Source: Hyperoodon ampullatus (Eukaryota > Chordata > Mammalia > Artiodactyla > Ziphiidae). Taken from it: DNA of 64,000 nt. The position numbers were made by a program, and so were the translations under genes. A model generated the notes under the pieces. The model searched no databases. It saw only the letters and a program-made list of their open reading frames with translations, and was not told the DNA's origin. Location: the NCBI GenBank assembly GCA_949752795.1, contig OX457061.1, positions 11,861,492 through 11,925,491 on the forward strand, read 5' to 3'. Shown piece after piece: positions 47,054 through 57,954 of the stretch (position 1 is its first letter; each line of letters begins with the position of its first letter).

Positions 47054-47514
47054 TCACAGCCCTTTTTAAACCTTTGATCTTTTAGAGATAAATTGAGCTT
47101 GTTGATTTAGAGTCTGTGTGATTGAAAGGAGCAAACTCACAGTTGGGTTAGTGAAGGCTTGAGTTTCTGGCTAAACATTTCCTAGTGTATTGAAGAGAGT
47201 GAGGAAGCACGTGCAGGGCAGGGAGATCCCAGTAGGCTCTCGTAGAACGGACGTTTTCACACCGTGTCACACAACTGTCAGCTCCCTGTCTCTGCTGCAA
47301 CCTCAATCACAGACATTCCAACTCTGGATACTATTTCGATATCAATATTCATATTGTAATTTGCATTTGCTGTGGTGTGAAGTAGACTGGAAAAGGAGGG
47401 CACTGCACAAATCCGAACATGGAGACCAGCAAGCTGAGTCAGAGATGGGAGGCCTCGGCCTCACACCCACAGGAGGCTTTAAAGCTCCCCCCTGCAATGT
47501 GGAGTGGTGTTTAG

Positions 47515-47720
47515 GCTTCTGAGGCAGATGGCTGAACCGAGTTTAGTGCTGGTTGTGTAGGATATTAACTGTGTGACCTTGAGTAAGTTGCTAGACCTCT
47601 CTGAACTTAGTTTTTCTCATTTGTAAAGTAGGGGAAATACAGATTTTTACTGGATTGTTTTAAGGATTAGAAGAGGTAATGGATTTAAACAGCAACACAT
47701 AGTAGCCACTCGGCAAATGG
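47515..47720 (+). repeat. MIR
   Basis: AACTGTGTGACCTTGAGTAA, CTCATTTGTAAAGTAGGGGA and ACATAGTAGCCACTCGGCAA. Confidence 0.88.
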
Positions 47721-47839
47721 GAGTTACCATCCCATCTGTCCTCTCACATCCCACACCTGGAGCAACCAGTCTGCCCACATACCTGTGGACACAAACCCTG
47801 AGAACATGGCTGGCGTGGGATCCTCTCCCTTTTGGTCCT

Positions 47840-48020
47840 CCACACACAGAGTAGTCTTCCAGGCACCCTGCTCCCTACCTCCCCTGGGCCAGGAATGTTC
47901 TCCTGGAACCTCTGCCTCATGAAGTCACATCCTCAGCTCCTTCACCCCAGCTCCCACCCAAGGCCACACAGAGCCCCCTTCCTTCTCTGAATTCCTGCCT
48001 CCAGGCTTCTCCTGGGGACT
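47840..48020 (+). repeat. L2 fragment
   Basis: GGGCCAGGAATGTTCTCCTG, GCCTCATGAAGTCACATCCT. Confidence 0.6.
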
Positions 48021-48304
48021 GTGGCCCTGCCTTCTCCGCAGACAGGTGGAAATTAGATCCCAGTCATGATTTTTTATTCCAGCTTGGAGAAGGTGATACG
48101 AATCGGATTATTTTCTGACTCCTTTGCTTTACCGAGGGATGGGAACTAATAGTGTCCCAGCTCAGCCGAGCTGTGGAGGCTCCTGGGAAGAAATCGGCCG
48201 CCCTGCAGTGGCCTCTGATCTGCAGCTCTGTCTAGTGTCTTCCTCCTGTGTGACTCTTCAGGAAGGAACAGATTTACCCTTCCCACCAGATTCACGATTT
48301 TGGC

Positions 48305-48770
48305 GGTTTTTTTAATGACATTTTGAACATTTACAAATGAAAAACATGTTTATTGGAGAAAATTCAACAAATCAGGCAAGCAAACAGAAAATAACCTCAT
48401 TTTATAACCTGCATTTTCACTAACTGTATCCTGACCATTTCTCAGACCACTAAATGTTTCCTTCACATGTTGTTGTTTTAAATGGCTACATATAATTTTA
48501 TCTGATGGACATACATACATTCATTAATCCCATTATTGGACACTTTAGTTCCCATTTTTTTCTAGGCAAACGTCCTCATAGGTAAATCCATGCGGAAATT
48601 CTTTATTTTTCATCCAGATAAATTTCTGGAAGTGGAGTTAGTGGGCCAAAGGCCGTTTACCTCTTTTAGGGTTTTGATAGGAATTGCAGTTTGTGTTCCC
48701 ACCAGAAGGGTATGAGAGTGCCCGTTCTCCCATACTCTTTGCTGATGGCATCTTAGTTAATTCTTAGAAC
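48305..48770. mobile_element. Probable old LINE fragment
   Basis: TGGAAGTGGAGTTAGTGGGC with AAAGGCCGTTTACC, then GTTCCCACCAGAAGGGTATG and AGAGTGCCCGTTCTCCCATA match the pattern of old L1 3' sequence. Family and strand are not settled. Confidence 0.5.
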
Positions 48771-49099
48771 ACAATTTCTTTAATTGTGAGTACCAGGAGT
48801 TGTGGTTTTGGATCCCTACAGTGTGTAAGGTCTCTACTGATACCTACAGTAGAGGATGTAAACGGGCCCTATTTCTTTCCTGACTAGGGGTCCTCCCGCC
48901 CTGCTCTCTAGGACCCTGGGAGGAAGCAGCTGTCCTTCCCCAGGTGGAGGAAATAGTGAAGAAGTTAACAGACTGGTGGGGCGAGCCACAGGACTTTGTA
49001 AGAAGCCTTGGGCACCTTTGGCTCTTGTAACTAAAGAAAATTAGCGTGCAGCACTGCTTACTGATGCACAAGCACGTGTGTATATTGGACACATTTGGC

Positions 49100-49280
49100 T
49101 TCCAAATGTTCAATTCAACAAAGATTCGTCAGAAAGCATGTACTATATTCCAGGCTCTGGGGCAGAGAACCCAAGCCCCAAGGCATTCAGTCTATAGGGA
49201 TAAGATAAGTGCGCAGATAGCACACAGCACGGCAGCTTAGGATCAGTGTGACAAAGGGGTTTCTGAGGACGAGGTCACAC
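49100..49280 (-). repeat. L2 3' end
   Basis: TTCAATTCAACAAAGATTCG, CATGTACTATATTCCAGGCT and GGCATTCAGTCTATAGGGAT. Confidence 0.72.
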
Positions 49281-49359
49281 CTGATGATTTGTTGAGCACC
49301 TTCTCAACTCAATACCTTCTCTTGTGCTATTGTCATGGGTCGATATGGTATAAATGCCA

Positions 49360-49565
49360 GAAATCACATTGCTCTGGGCTCCTCCACTTTCTAGCCGTGT
49401 AGCCTTGGGTAACTTGCCCTCTCTGAGCCCTGTTTCGTCACCTATAAAAGAGCGATAATCCTGTTTACCTTGTGGTTCTTCTGGAAACTAAGTGTGATCG
49501 TGAAGGTCAAGGGTCTGGAGAAGTGACTTCAAGTAGTAGACACTCAGCACAAGGAAGCTCTTCCT
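49360..49565 (+). repeat. MIR
   Basis: TCTAGCCGTGTAGCCTTGGG, CTCTGAGCCCTGTTTCGTCA and GTAGTAGACACTCAGCACAA. Confidence 0.88.
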
Positions 49566-49624
49566 TTTAGATGGTGCTTTTTCCATTTTGCAGGGAATAA
49601 GGCTCTAACGTTCAATTTGTGCAG

Positions 49625-49790
49625 GACTGACATTTTTCAACGCTGCCTCACATCTCATCTCATTTAACCCATTCTCATAGTAGCTTTGAAGTTCTCCAAG
49701 CAGATGGTGTCCGTTGCAAAAATAAAGAAATAGGTGCAGAGAGGTTGAGTGAATTGGAAAGATCAGACAGCTAGTTAATGGTAAAAACAA
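49625..49790 (-). repeat. MIR
   Basis: CATTTAACCCATTCTCATAG, AGGTGCAGAGAGGTTGAGTG and CAGACAGCTAGTTAATGG. Confidence 0.85.
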
Positions 49791-50489
49791 AACCTAAGAA
49801 ATTTTTACTTAAAATTTTAACTTAAAAACTTAAACTAAGACATTTTCCCCAAAACTACCACAGACATTTTAAAAAATAGTTATCATCTTATAGTTTTCAT
49901 TACTATCAATATTTTCTTTCTAGATTACCCTACTGCTTCATGTCTTTATTTTTTTCCCCAACCAATCACACACACATGCAATATTTTTCCTGAACTTAAA
50001 GTGAATTTTTTTTTTTTTTTTTTTTTTTGCTGTTTGGCTTTACTCAACCTCTTATGTCTGTCCTCTCGGTAACCCCACTGGACCCAAAATGCCTCTTTTG
50101 CCCTTTGTTACTTTCTGACACAGAAGGAGCCCCTCCCTGTCTTTGTTCCACTTGACCTGAGCACCTTAGGGCAGCCCCTTTCCAAGAAAGCTGTTTCTAA
50201 TTGGCTGGCGGCAACTTCTCTCATCACTGTGCCTCAGCCAGGCTAAGACGCGGGGTCCACTTGATGCAAGCCCTCCCCGCAAAACCAAGAGGTCACCATT
50301 TCCCTGTGTTGTTACCAAGCAGTGCAGAGACTCAGCTGGGTGTGTGGAGTTGAGCATATAGAGAAGAGGGGTGGGGGATGGTCCCTATTGTTTATTTATT
50401 TTTATCATTAAAGTGTAGTTGATTTACTCCCTGTAGTTTATTGAATACCTTATTAGTAGGTACTCAGTTATTATTATTGAGTCCTGTAT

Positions 50490-50611
50490 ATAGGACACTA
50501 CTGAGTAAAAATGTTCAAGACACGTATGTTGCTTAATCTCCTTTACTCCTCATAGCTGCCATAGCTCCATTTTACAGATGAGGAGACTAAGGCTCAAAGA
50601 TGTTACATGTG
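50490..50611 (-). repeat. MIR interrupted by SINE
   Basis: CTCCTTTACTCCTCATAGCT, CATTTTACAGATGAGGAGAC, ending in the SINE target AAAGATGTTACATGTG at 50596. Confidence 0.88.
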
Positions 50612-50829
50612 GGGGCCTCCCTGGTGGCGCAGTGGTTGGGAGTCCACCTGCCGATGCAGGGGGCGCGGGTTCGTGCCCCGGTCTGGGGGGATCCCACGTG
50701 CCCCGGAGCGGCTGGGCCCGTGAGCCATGGCCACTGAGCCTGCGCGTCCGGAGCCTGTGCTCCGCAGCAGGAGAGGCCACAGCAGTGAGAGGCCCGCGTA
50801 CCGCACAAAAAAAAAAAAAAAAAAAAAAA
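50612..50829 (+). mobile_element. CHR-type tRNA-derived SINE, short form
   Basis: It starts near GGGGCCTCCCTGGTGGCGCA, keeps many CpG sites and ends in about 26 A. A perfect duplication AAAGATGTTACATGTG lies at 50596-50611 and 50830-50845. The target is the end of a minus-strand MIR fossil, which it interrupts. By eye it is roughly 90% identical to the reverse complement of the 32906-33123 copy. Confidence 0.95.
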
Positions 50830-51459
50830 AAAGATGTTACATGTGTTTCTTCCTTAATGCATTATTATTTAGTAAGGGATCACTTTCCTCCATGTGTCAC
50901 CGTTCTCTCTATTTGACTGAGTAATTGTCTTTTATGTGCAGAATTTAATGAGTACTAAGGGTGTGTGTTTTGTTGACAAAAATATGTATTTGTTTTTGCA
51001 ATGAAAATAATTGGAAACTGTATTTATTATTTTATTCTAGCTGTTATTTTTACTTAGAAAAAAACAATGATTTAAATGTTTTTTACTTGTACATTTAATC
51101 TCTGCCTTGCTTAAATGAAGATTTAAGCAACTTTCATGAATAAACCATATGATCCATATTGCACAACTCGGCACCATCCATGTCCCAAAGAACCCATGGG
51201 TATAGTCAGCTGCCAGCGTTAGGCAAAGGAGCCATTACCTGCCTTTTGCACGTTGGGATTTTTCTTTACCTTAAAATTTGACTTCATTCATCACAAGCAC
51301 AAATTAAATGTAAATTTCTGATTTAAAAAAAATGACATTGGCTCCCTAAATACTCTCCAGGTCATAGAATCCTAACTTAGACTTCAGTCTCTGCCAGAAA
51401 GACTAGGGCTAAGAAAGAGGGAGCAGAAACACATCGTTTTCACAAACAGTAACATCATC

Positions 51460-51880
51460 AGTAAACAAATGTGGAGAAAATGTCCACACTCACAAATAAT
51501 CAAAGTAATGCAAATTAAAACAACAATGAGTTCTAATTTTTCACCTCTTAAATTAGCAATACATTTTTAAAACGATGAGGCTAACACGCACGGTAAAACT
51601 GATAACACATCCATTGCTGGTAGTTGGTGTAAATTGGAAAGCAGTTTGGTAGAATGAATAAAAAGCCTTAAAAATGTTTATATCTTTTGATCAAGCAGTT
51701 TCATTCCTAGGGATTTCTGTAAAAGAAATAATACAAAAGAAAGAAAGACTGCAGTGTTTATCACTGATGTTTAGAAAGTTTAAAAAAAAATTAGGAACAA
51801 TCTAAATGCCCAATAGTAGTAAGAACGGTTTATTAAATTATTGAGTATCTTCTCAGTGAAATATTATGCATCCATTAATT
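51460..51880 (+). mobile_element. Old L1 (L1M-type) ORF2 3' fragment
   Basis: Diverged but recognisable L1 order: AATGCAAATTAAAACAACAATGAG, then CATCCATTGCTGGTAGTTGG, TTGATCAAGCAGTTTCATTC and GGAACAATCTAAATGCCCAA. Much older than the L1 at 27 kb; the coding frame is gone. Confidence 0.88.
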
Positions 51881-52303
51881 ATCATTCTAATGACTATGGA
51901 GCACCATGAATTTGCTTATAGTAGAAAAAAACAGAATGTAAAATTGTGCACGAGCTATGATTGCAAGTAATTTTTAAATGTCTGCATGTGGACAGAGTGA
52001 ATATTTAAAAATTAAAATAACCATGTAAGGTAGTAGGATGAAACATTCCCCCACACACACTATTGTGAATTATTATGTTATCTTTGTAATTTAATATGCA
52101 TGATTTTGGTTTCTCTACTCCTTAAAAGTCAAAGGGCCAAGTTAGCCTTCCGTTTCCTCCATCTTTAGCAGGGGGATAGGCTCAGAATGTCCCAGAGGGA
52201 GTTCCCTGGCAGGCCTCTTAGCGATGGGGTTGGATGGAGCCCCTGTGCTCGTGGCAGCGGTCATGACCCTGACACCAACTCCCGACCGGGCTTCTCTCTG
52301 CAG

Positions 52304-52435
52304 GACATCACTGAGAATGGCTGTGTCCCCACCACAGAAGAGCAGCTGCCAAAGACTGCGCCGTCCCCACTGGTGGAGGCCAAGGACCCCAAGTTCCGAG
52401 AAGACCGGAGGCCAATCACAGTCCACTTTGGACAG
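52304..52435 (+). CDS. DENND1A: DENND1A internal exon 6 of 6
   Basis: This 132-base exon encodes 44 residues, from DITENGCVPTTEEQL to REDRRPITVHFGQ, matching the start of the DENND1A disordered region beyond the DENN module. The acceptor is CTTCTCTCTGCAG and the donor CAG followed by GTATGT, both good. It is phase 0 at both ends. A few residues differ from the human sequence as I remember it, as expected between mammalian orders. If the donor is not used, the frame runs 18 codons into the intron to a stop at 52490-52492. The next exon, expected to begin VRPPRP, is not seen before 64000. Confidence 0.97.
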
Positions 52436-52780
52436 GTATGTACCCTGGCCCTTCCATCTGGGCTTTTTGTTATGTTTCAGCAGACGACATAGCACATGTA
52501 ACAGTTTTTCATTTCGGCTCTCTCTGGCAAAACAAAACAACTCCATGGAGTTTTGCACGTCTCAAAGGTTCGCTTGGTGCAAACATGTTTCAAAAAGGTG
52601 AATTTTCAGAAATTTTGAGGAGACAGCATGGCTCTGGTCATAAACCAGCTGAACTGTTGAATGAAGTCATTAAATGCAGCTGCTGCCTCCCCACTCCAAG
52701 GCACTCCGTTTAAGGTGCCTCTGTTAGCTAAGCATCTCATTAGAACACTTTAGCATCCCAGGCCCTTCTTTGCACCTTCA

Positions 52781-52786
52781 AATAAA
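52781..52786 (+). promoter_or_regulatory. Candidate polyadenylation signal AATAAA in intron
   Basis: AATAAA lies 289 bases after the in-frame stop reached if the sixth exon's donor is ignored. It could serve an intron-retained short transcript. AATAAA is common by chance in AT-rich introns, so support is weak. Confidence 0.25.
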
Positions 52787-53304
52787 AGGTAACAAGCAAA
52801 GTCTTAAAAAAAATCAATTAGGAGTTCTTTATTAATGTACTTCCTGAAAATCAATTCTGGGTGTCGTGCTTCTCAGAGTAAACACTCACGCTACGTTTCT
52901 CGTGATCCGATTCTGTAACCAACTGTTTTCGACCTGAGCGTTTAAAAATTGTCCAGTTGTTTGATTTTTTTCTCTTAAGTAAAACATATAGAAACTGAAC
53001 ATTTTCTTATCCGTCTCCTATCAGTGGTTATATTTTTGGTTGAAAAAGGTTGTATACCCTCCTCTACTCTTGAATTAACTCTCTTGATTAGCAAAAGTCA
53101 TAATTCTTTTATTTGTGAGAAATGGCTCTGTTAGCAAGCTATGACTGTAACAAGAATTTGCAAGGTTATTCATTCTTAAATCACCTGATTCTTGAACCAT
53201 GTATTAGATGAAGCATGATTAAAATAATCTTCATGGTTTTATCTTAAATATGATGCTATTTTATCACCTTAATGATCTAGAAGCATGCATTTAAAACGTT
53301 CCTG

Positions 53305-53370
53305 CTTTTAGCAGACATTTATCAAGTGCCTGCTATGTACCAGGCTTTGAGCTCTTTAGAAATGAAGGGA
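53305..53370 (-). repeat. L2/MIR 3'-end fragment
   Basis: AGACATTTATCAAGTGCCTG followed by CTATGTACCAGGCTTTGAGC. Confidence 0.75.
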
Positions 53371-54934
53371 ACTAATGAAATTGTTGCTGTGGGTTATTAT
53401 CGTGAGGGATGAGTTTGTTGAAACATAAGAATCTTCCTCTGTAATCGATATTTTTGGATAATACATTCATACGTCTTAAACTTGGGGACATCCATCCCCC
53501 TTTTCTGATTTTACACTTAAAAGGGATGTTATAAAAATTGAAATGTAGCACAAGAAAGAAACGTCCACAGGGCAGTGCTCACCTGATTAATGATTATCTT
53601 CAAATTGCGTCAGTGTTTGCACCCCTGAGGAGCTGCCTCCTCCTGGGGCTCAGGCCCTGCTGGAGAAATCTGCGCCCCAGTTCCCTGGCTGTGTTTGCTG
53701 AAAGCACAGCCTCGGTCGTCGCCAGCATGGCATTCCAGAGCCAGCTTCCTGCTTTCCTTTGTCCTCATTCCTGCACACACTAACCTTCCCATGAAAAGAG
53801 CCCCTCTCTGGAGTTTGGAGCCCATTACAGAGAAAGAGGGGGCGGGGGGGAGGGATTTCATGGTGTTAAACATTCCGTTTTCGAAACACAAAAAAGGAGG
53901 CCCTATTTGAAATGGAGAAAGACCTTCTTTCCGTTTCAGCGAGAAGTAGAGATGCTTTAATGTCATTCCCAGCTAAATGCAGAATAAGAGCGTGTGTGCG
54001 TACGGGTGGGGGATAAACAATTAAAAAAGCCACCCCAAACTCTGTTGAAATAAGAGCTGTCTGTGCCTTCACAGGTCTGTAAACTGGAGAGGATGAAAGT
54101 GGCTTTTTTTCCCCAGTTTGTCACTTCCCTCACGTGGCTGCCAGCATTATGCAAGTGTACAGGAAGGCAGGGTTTTTTTAATGCATGCATGCGGATTAAG
54201 GTCAAGCCCCAAGTATCAGCCATGCAGCGGGCTCTCCCTTACAGCTGCAGCCGCAGAGCCTACCCACAGCCGCGAGATGCCTTAATTGAGACGTGCTGTC
54301 AAAGTGACAAACACATTTGCATACAGTCTACACTCTATTTATTTTCTCTGGAAAGGTCTACAGTCTGCTGTTGGTTGAACATTCTTAATCAGTTTGCTGT
54401 AAGTGAACTGCCAGCCAGCTCACTTGTGCCGGCCGCTTCTTCATTAGGTGACAGATTAGCTGCAGGGGGGATGGGCCACAGAAACCGCAGACCTCTTTCT
54501 TTTAACTCTTTCCAGCTTTGCCCTGGTACTAGCTTGTCCTTCAGTCCTTCCCTGGGCGCCTGCTTTGATGGGCCATTGACCGGAACACGCAGCGTTTCTA
54601 GAGCACCTACTACCGGCAGACATGAGTTTTAGGGGCTAGGTATTCTCAAAGAAGTCCTTCGAGTTCCATTTCAGAATTTTTTGCCACACTCTCCTCTGTA
54701 CTCCATCTGTACCATTTTTTTTACTTGTTATTTTTCTTTAAACAGACTCCAACCTGACATTTATACCAACTTTACCCTCATCTTATGCAATGATTGTTGG
54801 TAAAACCACAGTTTGATGTACTGGTCCAGGTTTTTTCAAAGGTGTATCCAAAAAAAATTTTTTAAGTGTCCATCCATGTATCACCTAAACTACTCATGTA
54901 GCCCCAACAGTACATATTCTCCTCTTGGAAAACA

Positions 54935-55085
54935 TGTGTCATCTCTGCCATAGTCCTTTGAGGAAGGGATCATTAGCTGTATTTTATGGACCCAGAGCCA
55001 GAGCTCAGGGACCTTCCCAGGGCCACATTGCCAGCACAGAAACCCAGGACAGTTCAACTTCAGAACCCATTTCAGGTCCGTCACC
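54935..55085 (-). repeat. MIR
   Basis: TTTATGGACCCAGAGCCAGA, CTTCCCAGGGCCACATTGCC. Confidence 0.65.
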
Positions 55086-55887
55086 AAGCAGAGACATCAG
55101 CTTCTGTTTGAAATGTCTAGTAAGACTAATGTGTCCTGGAAAAATAACTTAAGCTAGCCAGACAGTGCACACTAACCTCAGCAAGACCCTTGCCTTGAGT
55201 CTGTGTTCCTATGGATTTCATTCTTTAAGAACAGTTAGCTTTCCACTGGGGGCAGAGACTGTTGAGATCTTTATTACATTAATCCCTCCACCTTGCAAAG
55301 CTAGTGCCCATGGAGCCAGCCAGGGGACTCCATGAAGACGTTTGGCAGGGTGGCAGGGAGCCCGGGGGAGGCCTTTACAGACCCCCTGGGGGAGACAAGG
55401 TGCTCTCTTGCCTCTGCTGCACCAGAGCTTCCTCTTTCAAGGCTATGACCATTCCTCCCTTTAATTCTGCATCTATTCATCCATGTATTGAGACCTACCA
55501 TGTGCTTAAAAAAAAAAAAAAAAAGTACTTGTGGGGTGTTATAAGGGTGACAGAACAGCAAGTGGACAGCCCAACTCAGAGTGATGAGGACAGTGAGAGA
55601 GGTTAGCTCAGGGCACTCTGAGGGCCCCATGGGGGCAGCCTCTTCACCTGCAGGACCACCGTCTGTAGACCTAAGCTGAACCCTGTAACTAAAAGATATT
55701 TTGTCAACAAACTGAACTCACTAGCATTTCATTTGTTTTCTAAAGCAGACATACGTAACGCCCCTCAGAGCTCATCATGAGCCATGTCAATAGTTCCAGA
55801 CAAGGGCAAATAAAGGGGTTTTTAGTTGGCCTCTACATCCTTATCATGTCTGATTTCTTTAAAGAGTTCAAAAGTCTTTGACTTGAG

Positions 55888-56082
55888 GGACTTCCCTGGT
55901 GGTCCAGTGGTTAAGACTCTGCACTCCCAGTGCAGGGGGCCCAGGTTTGATCCCTGGTCAGAGAACTAGATCCCACATGTCACAACTAAAGATCCCACAT
56001 GCTACAACTAAAAGATCCTGCATGCTGCAACTAAGACCCGGTGCAGCCAAATAAATAAATAAATAAAATATATATATTTTTT
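55888..56082 (+). mobile_element. tRNA-derived SINE with AAAT-repeat tail
   Basis: It starts GGACTTCCCTGGTGGTCCAG and ends in an (AAAT)n then TA-rich tail. It is a different subfamily from the poly-A copies, with three diverged CATG(C)...CAACTAA units in the body. Flanking duplications AAAAGTCTTTGACTTGAG (55870-55887) and its one-mismatch partner (56083-56100) are clear. Confidence 0.93.
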
Positions 56083-56154
56083 AAAAGTCTCTGACTTGAG
56101 AATACCTATTCCTACCTTGGAAAATGTTTAGGTTTAGGGAGGCTATAAATAGCT

Positions 56155-56516
56155 TTTCTTTGTTATTTTTTTTTAGCGGTGTTTTTGGTTTTTTTTAATT
56201 TTATTTATTTTTGGGTGCGTTGGGTCTTCGTTGCTGCACGCGGGCTTTCTCTAGTTGCGGTGAGTGGGGCTACTCTTGGTTGCTAATGTGTTTGGGCTTC
56301 CCATTGTGGTGGCTTCTCTTGTTGTGGAGCACGAGCTCTAGGTGCACGGGCTTCAGTAGCTGCGGCGCTCGCGGGCTCTAGAGCGCAGGCTCAGTAGTTG
56401 TGGCACACGGGCTTAGTTGCTCCGTGGCATGTGGGATCTTCCCGGACCAGGGATCGAACCCATGTCCCCTGCATTGGCAGGTGGATTCTTAACCACCGCC
56501 CCACCAGGGAAGCCCC
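56155..56516 (-). mobile_element. CHR-type SINE, long form
   Basis: Same long form as at 32.5 kb: T-rich tail, GTTGCGGTGAG and GCTCAGTAGTTGTGG units, and a tRNA-like head at the right. CTATAAATAGCT (56143-56154) and CTATAAATAACT (56517-56528) are the likely target duplication, with one mismatch; the left edge is less certain because of the T-rich sequence. Confidence 0.88.
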
Positions 56517-57079
56517 CTATAAATAACTATTTTTATTCTCCCAAGTTCAGAATCAAATGAGAAATAAGGCCCAGGAGACAGTCAAATGAGATAAAAATGC
56601 CAGCTTTTTTACCAGAAAGCTAAAAGGAGAATACTGCTTTAGACCTGAGGCCAAATGGGCTTGCTGAAACCTCACCTCCAAATTGAAAAGACTGAGCTAC
56701 TCCCCACAGGAGTCATGGACAATTGCAGGCAGCACCCAGGGTGCCTGTGGACCGACCGCTGGGCGGGGGCGGGGGCACCGGGAGCACAGAGCATGCTCAG
56801 TTCCTTCTCCCAAACTCAGAGGGAAGCACTCCTCCTCCTCTGGGCAGCCGAGAGCAAGAGGGCGCAGAGAGAAGCTAAGGGCTCCCCCACGCTTTTCTCT
56901 CCTGGGCAGAGAAGTGGACATTCTTTTCTGTGGCTGGGGAAGGAGTGAGGAAGCCCTGCCCTCCCCAGCAGGGTCTGGGCGCCCCTCAGCCAGACATCTT
57001 GGCTTGACCCTTCCCCATCTGAGAAATCAGAAGAGGCAGCACCCCCATGGAAACTGCTCTGCCCCCTGCGTTTACTAAG

Positions 57080-57275
57080 TGGACAGGCCAGGCGCTTTCA
57101 CTTCTGTACTCATTTAATCGAATCGACATTAGCCGGTAAGGAAGAAGGCCTCATATCCATTGTACGGCGGGGGAAACAGGCCCAGAGGACTTTTACTTGA
57201 ATTAGGAGCTAATTCATACTCCACCAGCAGCAGCACCCCTGCTTCTCTCGGCTGAGTGCAGCTCTCCCTCCCTGG
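57080..57275 (-). repeat. MIR
   Basis: GCCAGGCGCTTTCACTTCTG, TACTCATTTAATCGAATCGA and GGGAAACAGGCCCAGAGGAC. Confidence 0.8.
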
Positions 57276-57954
57276 CTTGAGGAACTGGACTGGCAGCGGC
57301 ACCCAGTGACACTGGATTCTAGTCCCACACACGTGCTGCCATATGCTGTGGGCCTCGGCCAGGGACTGGGCCTTCTCAGGAGGTGGGAGGACAGGGCAAA
57401 CCCACTCCAAGGCCGCCTTCGTTGTGTTCCCCCCCACCCCAGTTGATCCTACAGACAAAGTAATTGCCTGCCTTCCAATCTGCTAGATTCCAAAAAGTGT
57501 GCATTGAAAAGTGTCCATTCTCCTGGTTGAGCACAACTCTCTAAACCTCTTTAACATAAAGGCTGAAAAGCCAGTTAAACCAAAGCTCAAACTAAGCACC
57601 ACCAGGCTTCCAGAGACCTGGGACGGAGTGGTTTGGATACACCCCCAGAAGCAGCTCTTGGAATGCGGTTGCCTGCTTATCTGTGCATACGGAGAGTTCT
57701 GGCTTTATAAGCATGAGCTGGGTCACTTAGTGCCAGTTTCATGCTGCTTTGGAGAAGCTGCCCAGCCAGCGAATGCCTTCTCAGCACCCTCAGCTCTGAG
57801 CGCCCTGAGAAACCCCTTCTGTCTCAACGAGTCTGGAAGTCACACACGATTCCCTTCAACTCAGCCGTTGCCTCCCAAACACCTCGGACAGATGTTCGCA
57901 TGTTTCCAGACACCTCACGCCACAGGCCTGCAGTCTGAATGTGCACTCGCGCCA

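Larger units (their letters stand above)
43892..52303 (+). other. DENND1A: DENND1A intron of 8412 bases
   Basis: This intron separates the fifth and sixth exons. It carries a near-full MIR, an older SINE at 46.9 kb, a young SINE at 50.6 kb and an old L1 fragment at 51.5 kb. Nothing is recognised at about 43892-44555, 44820-46925, 47070-47510, 49800-50485 (includes a T run of 22 at 50007-50028) and 50850-51450 (AT-rich). Confidence 0.93.

Noticed and set aside
50612..50700. tRNA-like sequence with A- and B-box features
   Set aside because: It is the head of a SINE with tail and target duplication, not a functional tRNA gene.
54063..54632. 189-codon open frame (+ strand)
   Set aside because: It covers a candidate enhancer; residues look random and there is no supporting exon structure.
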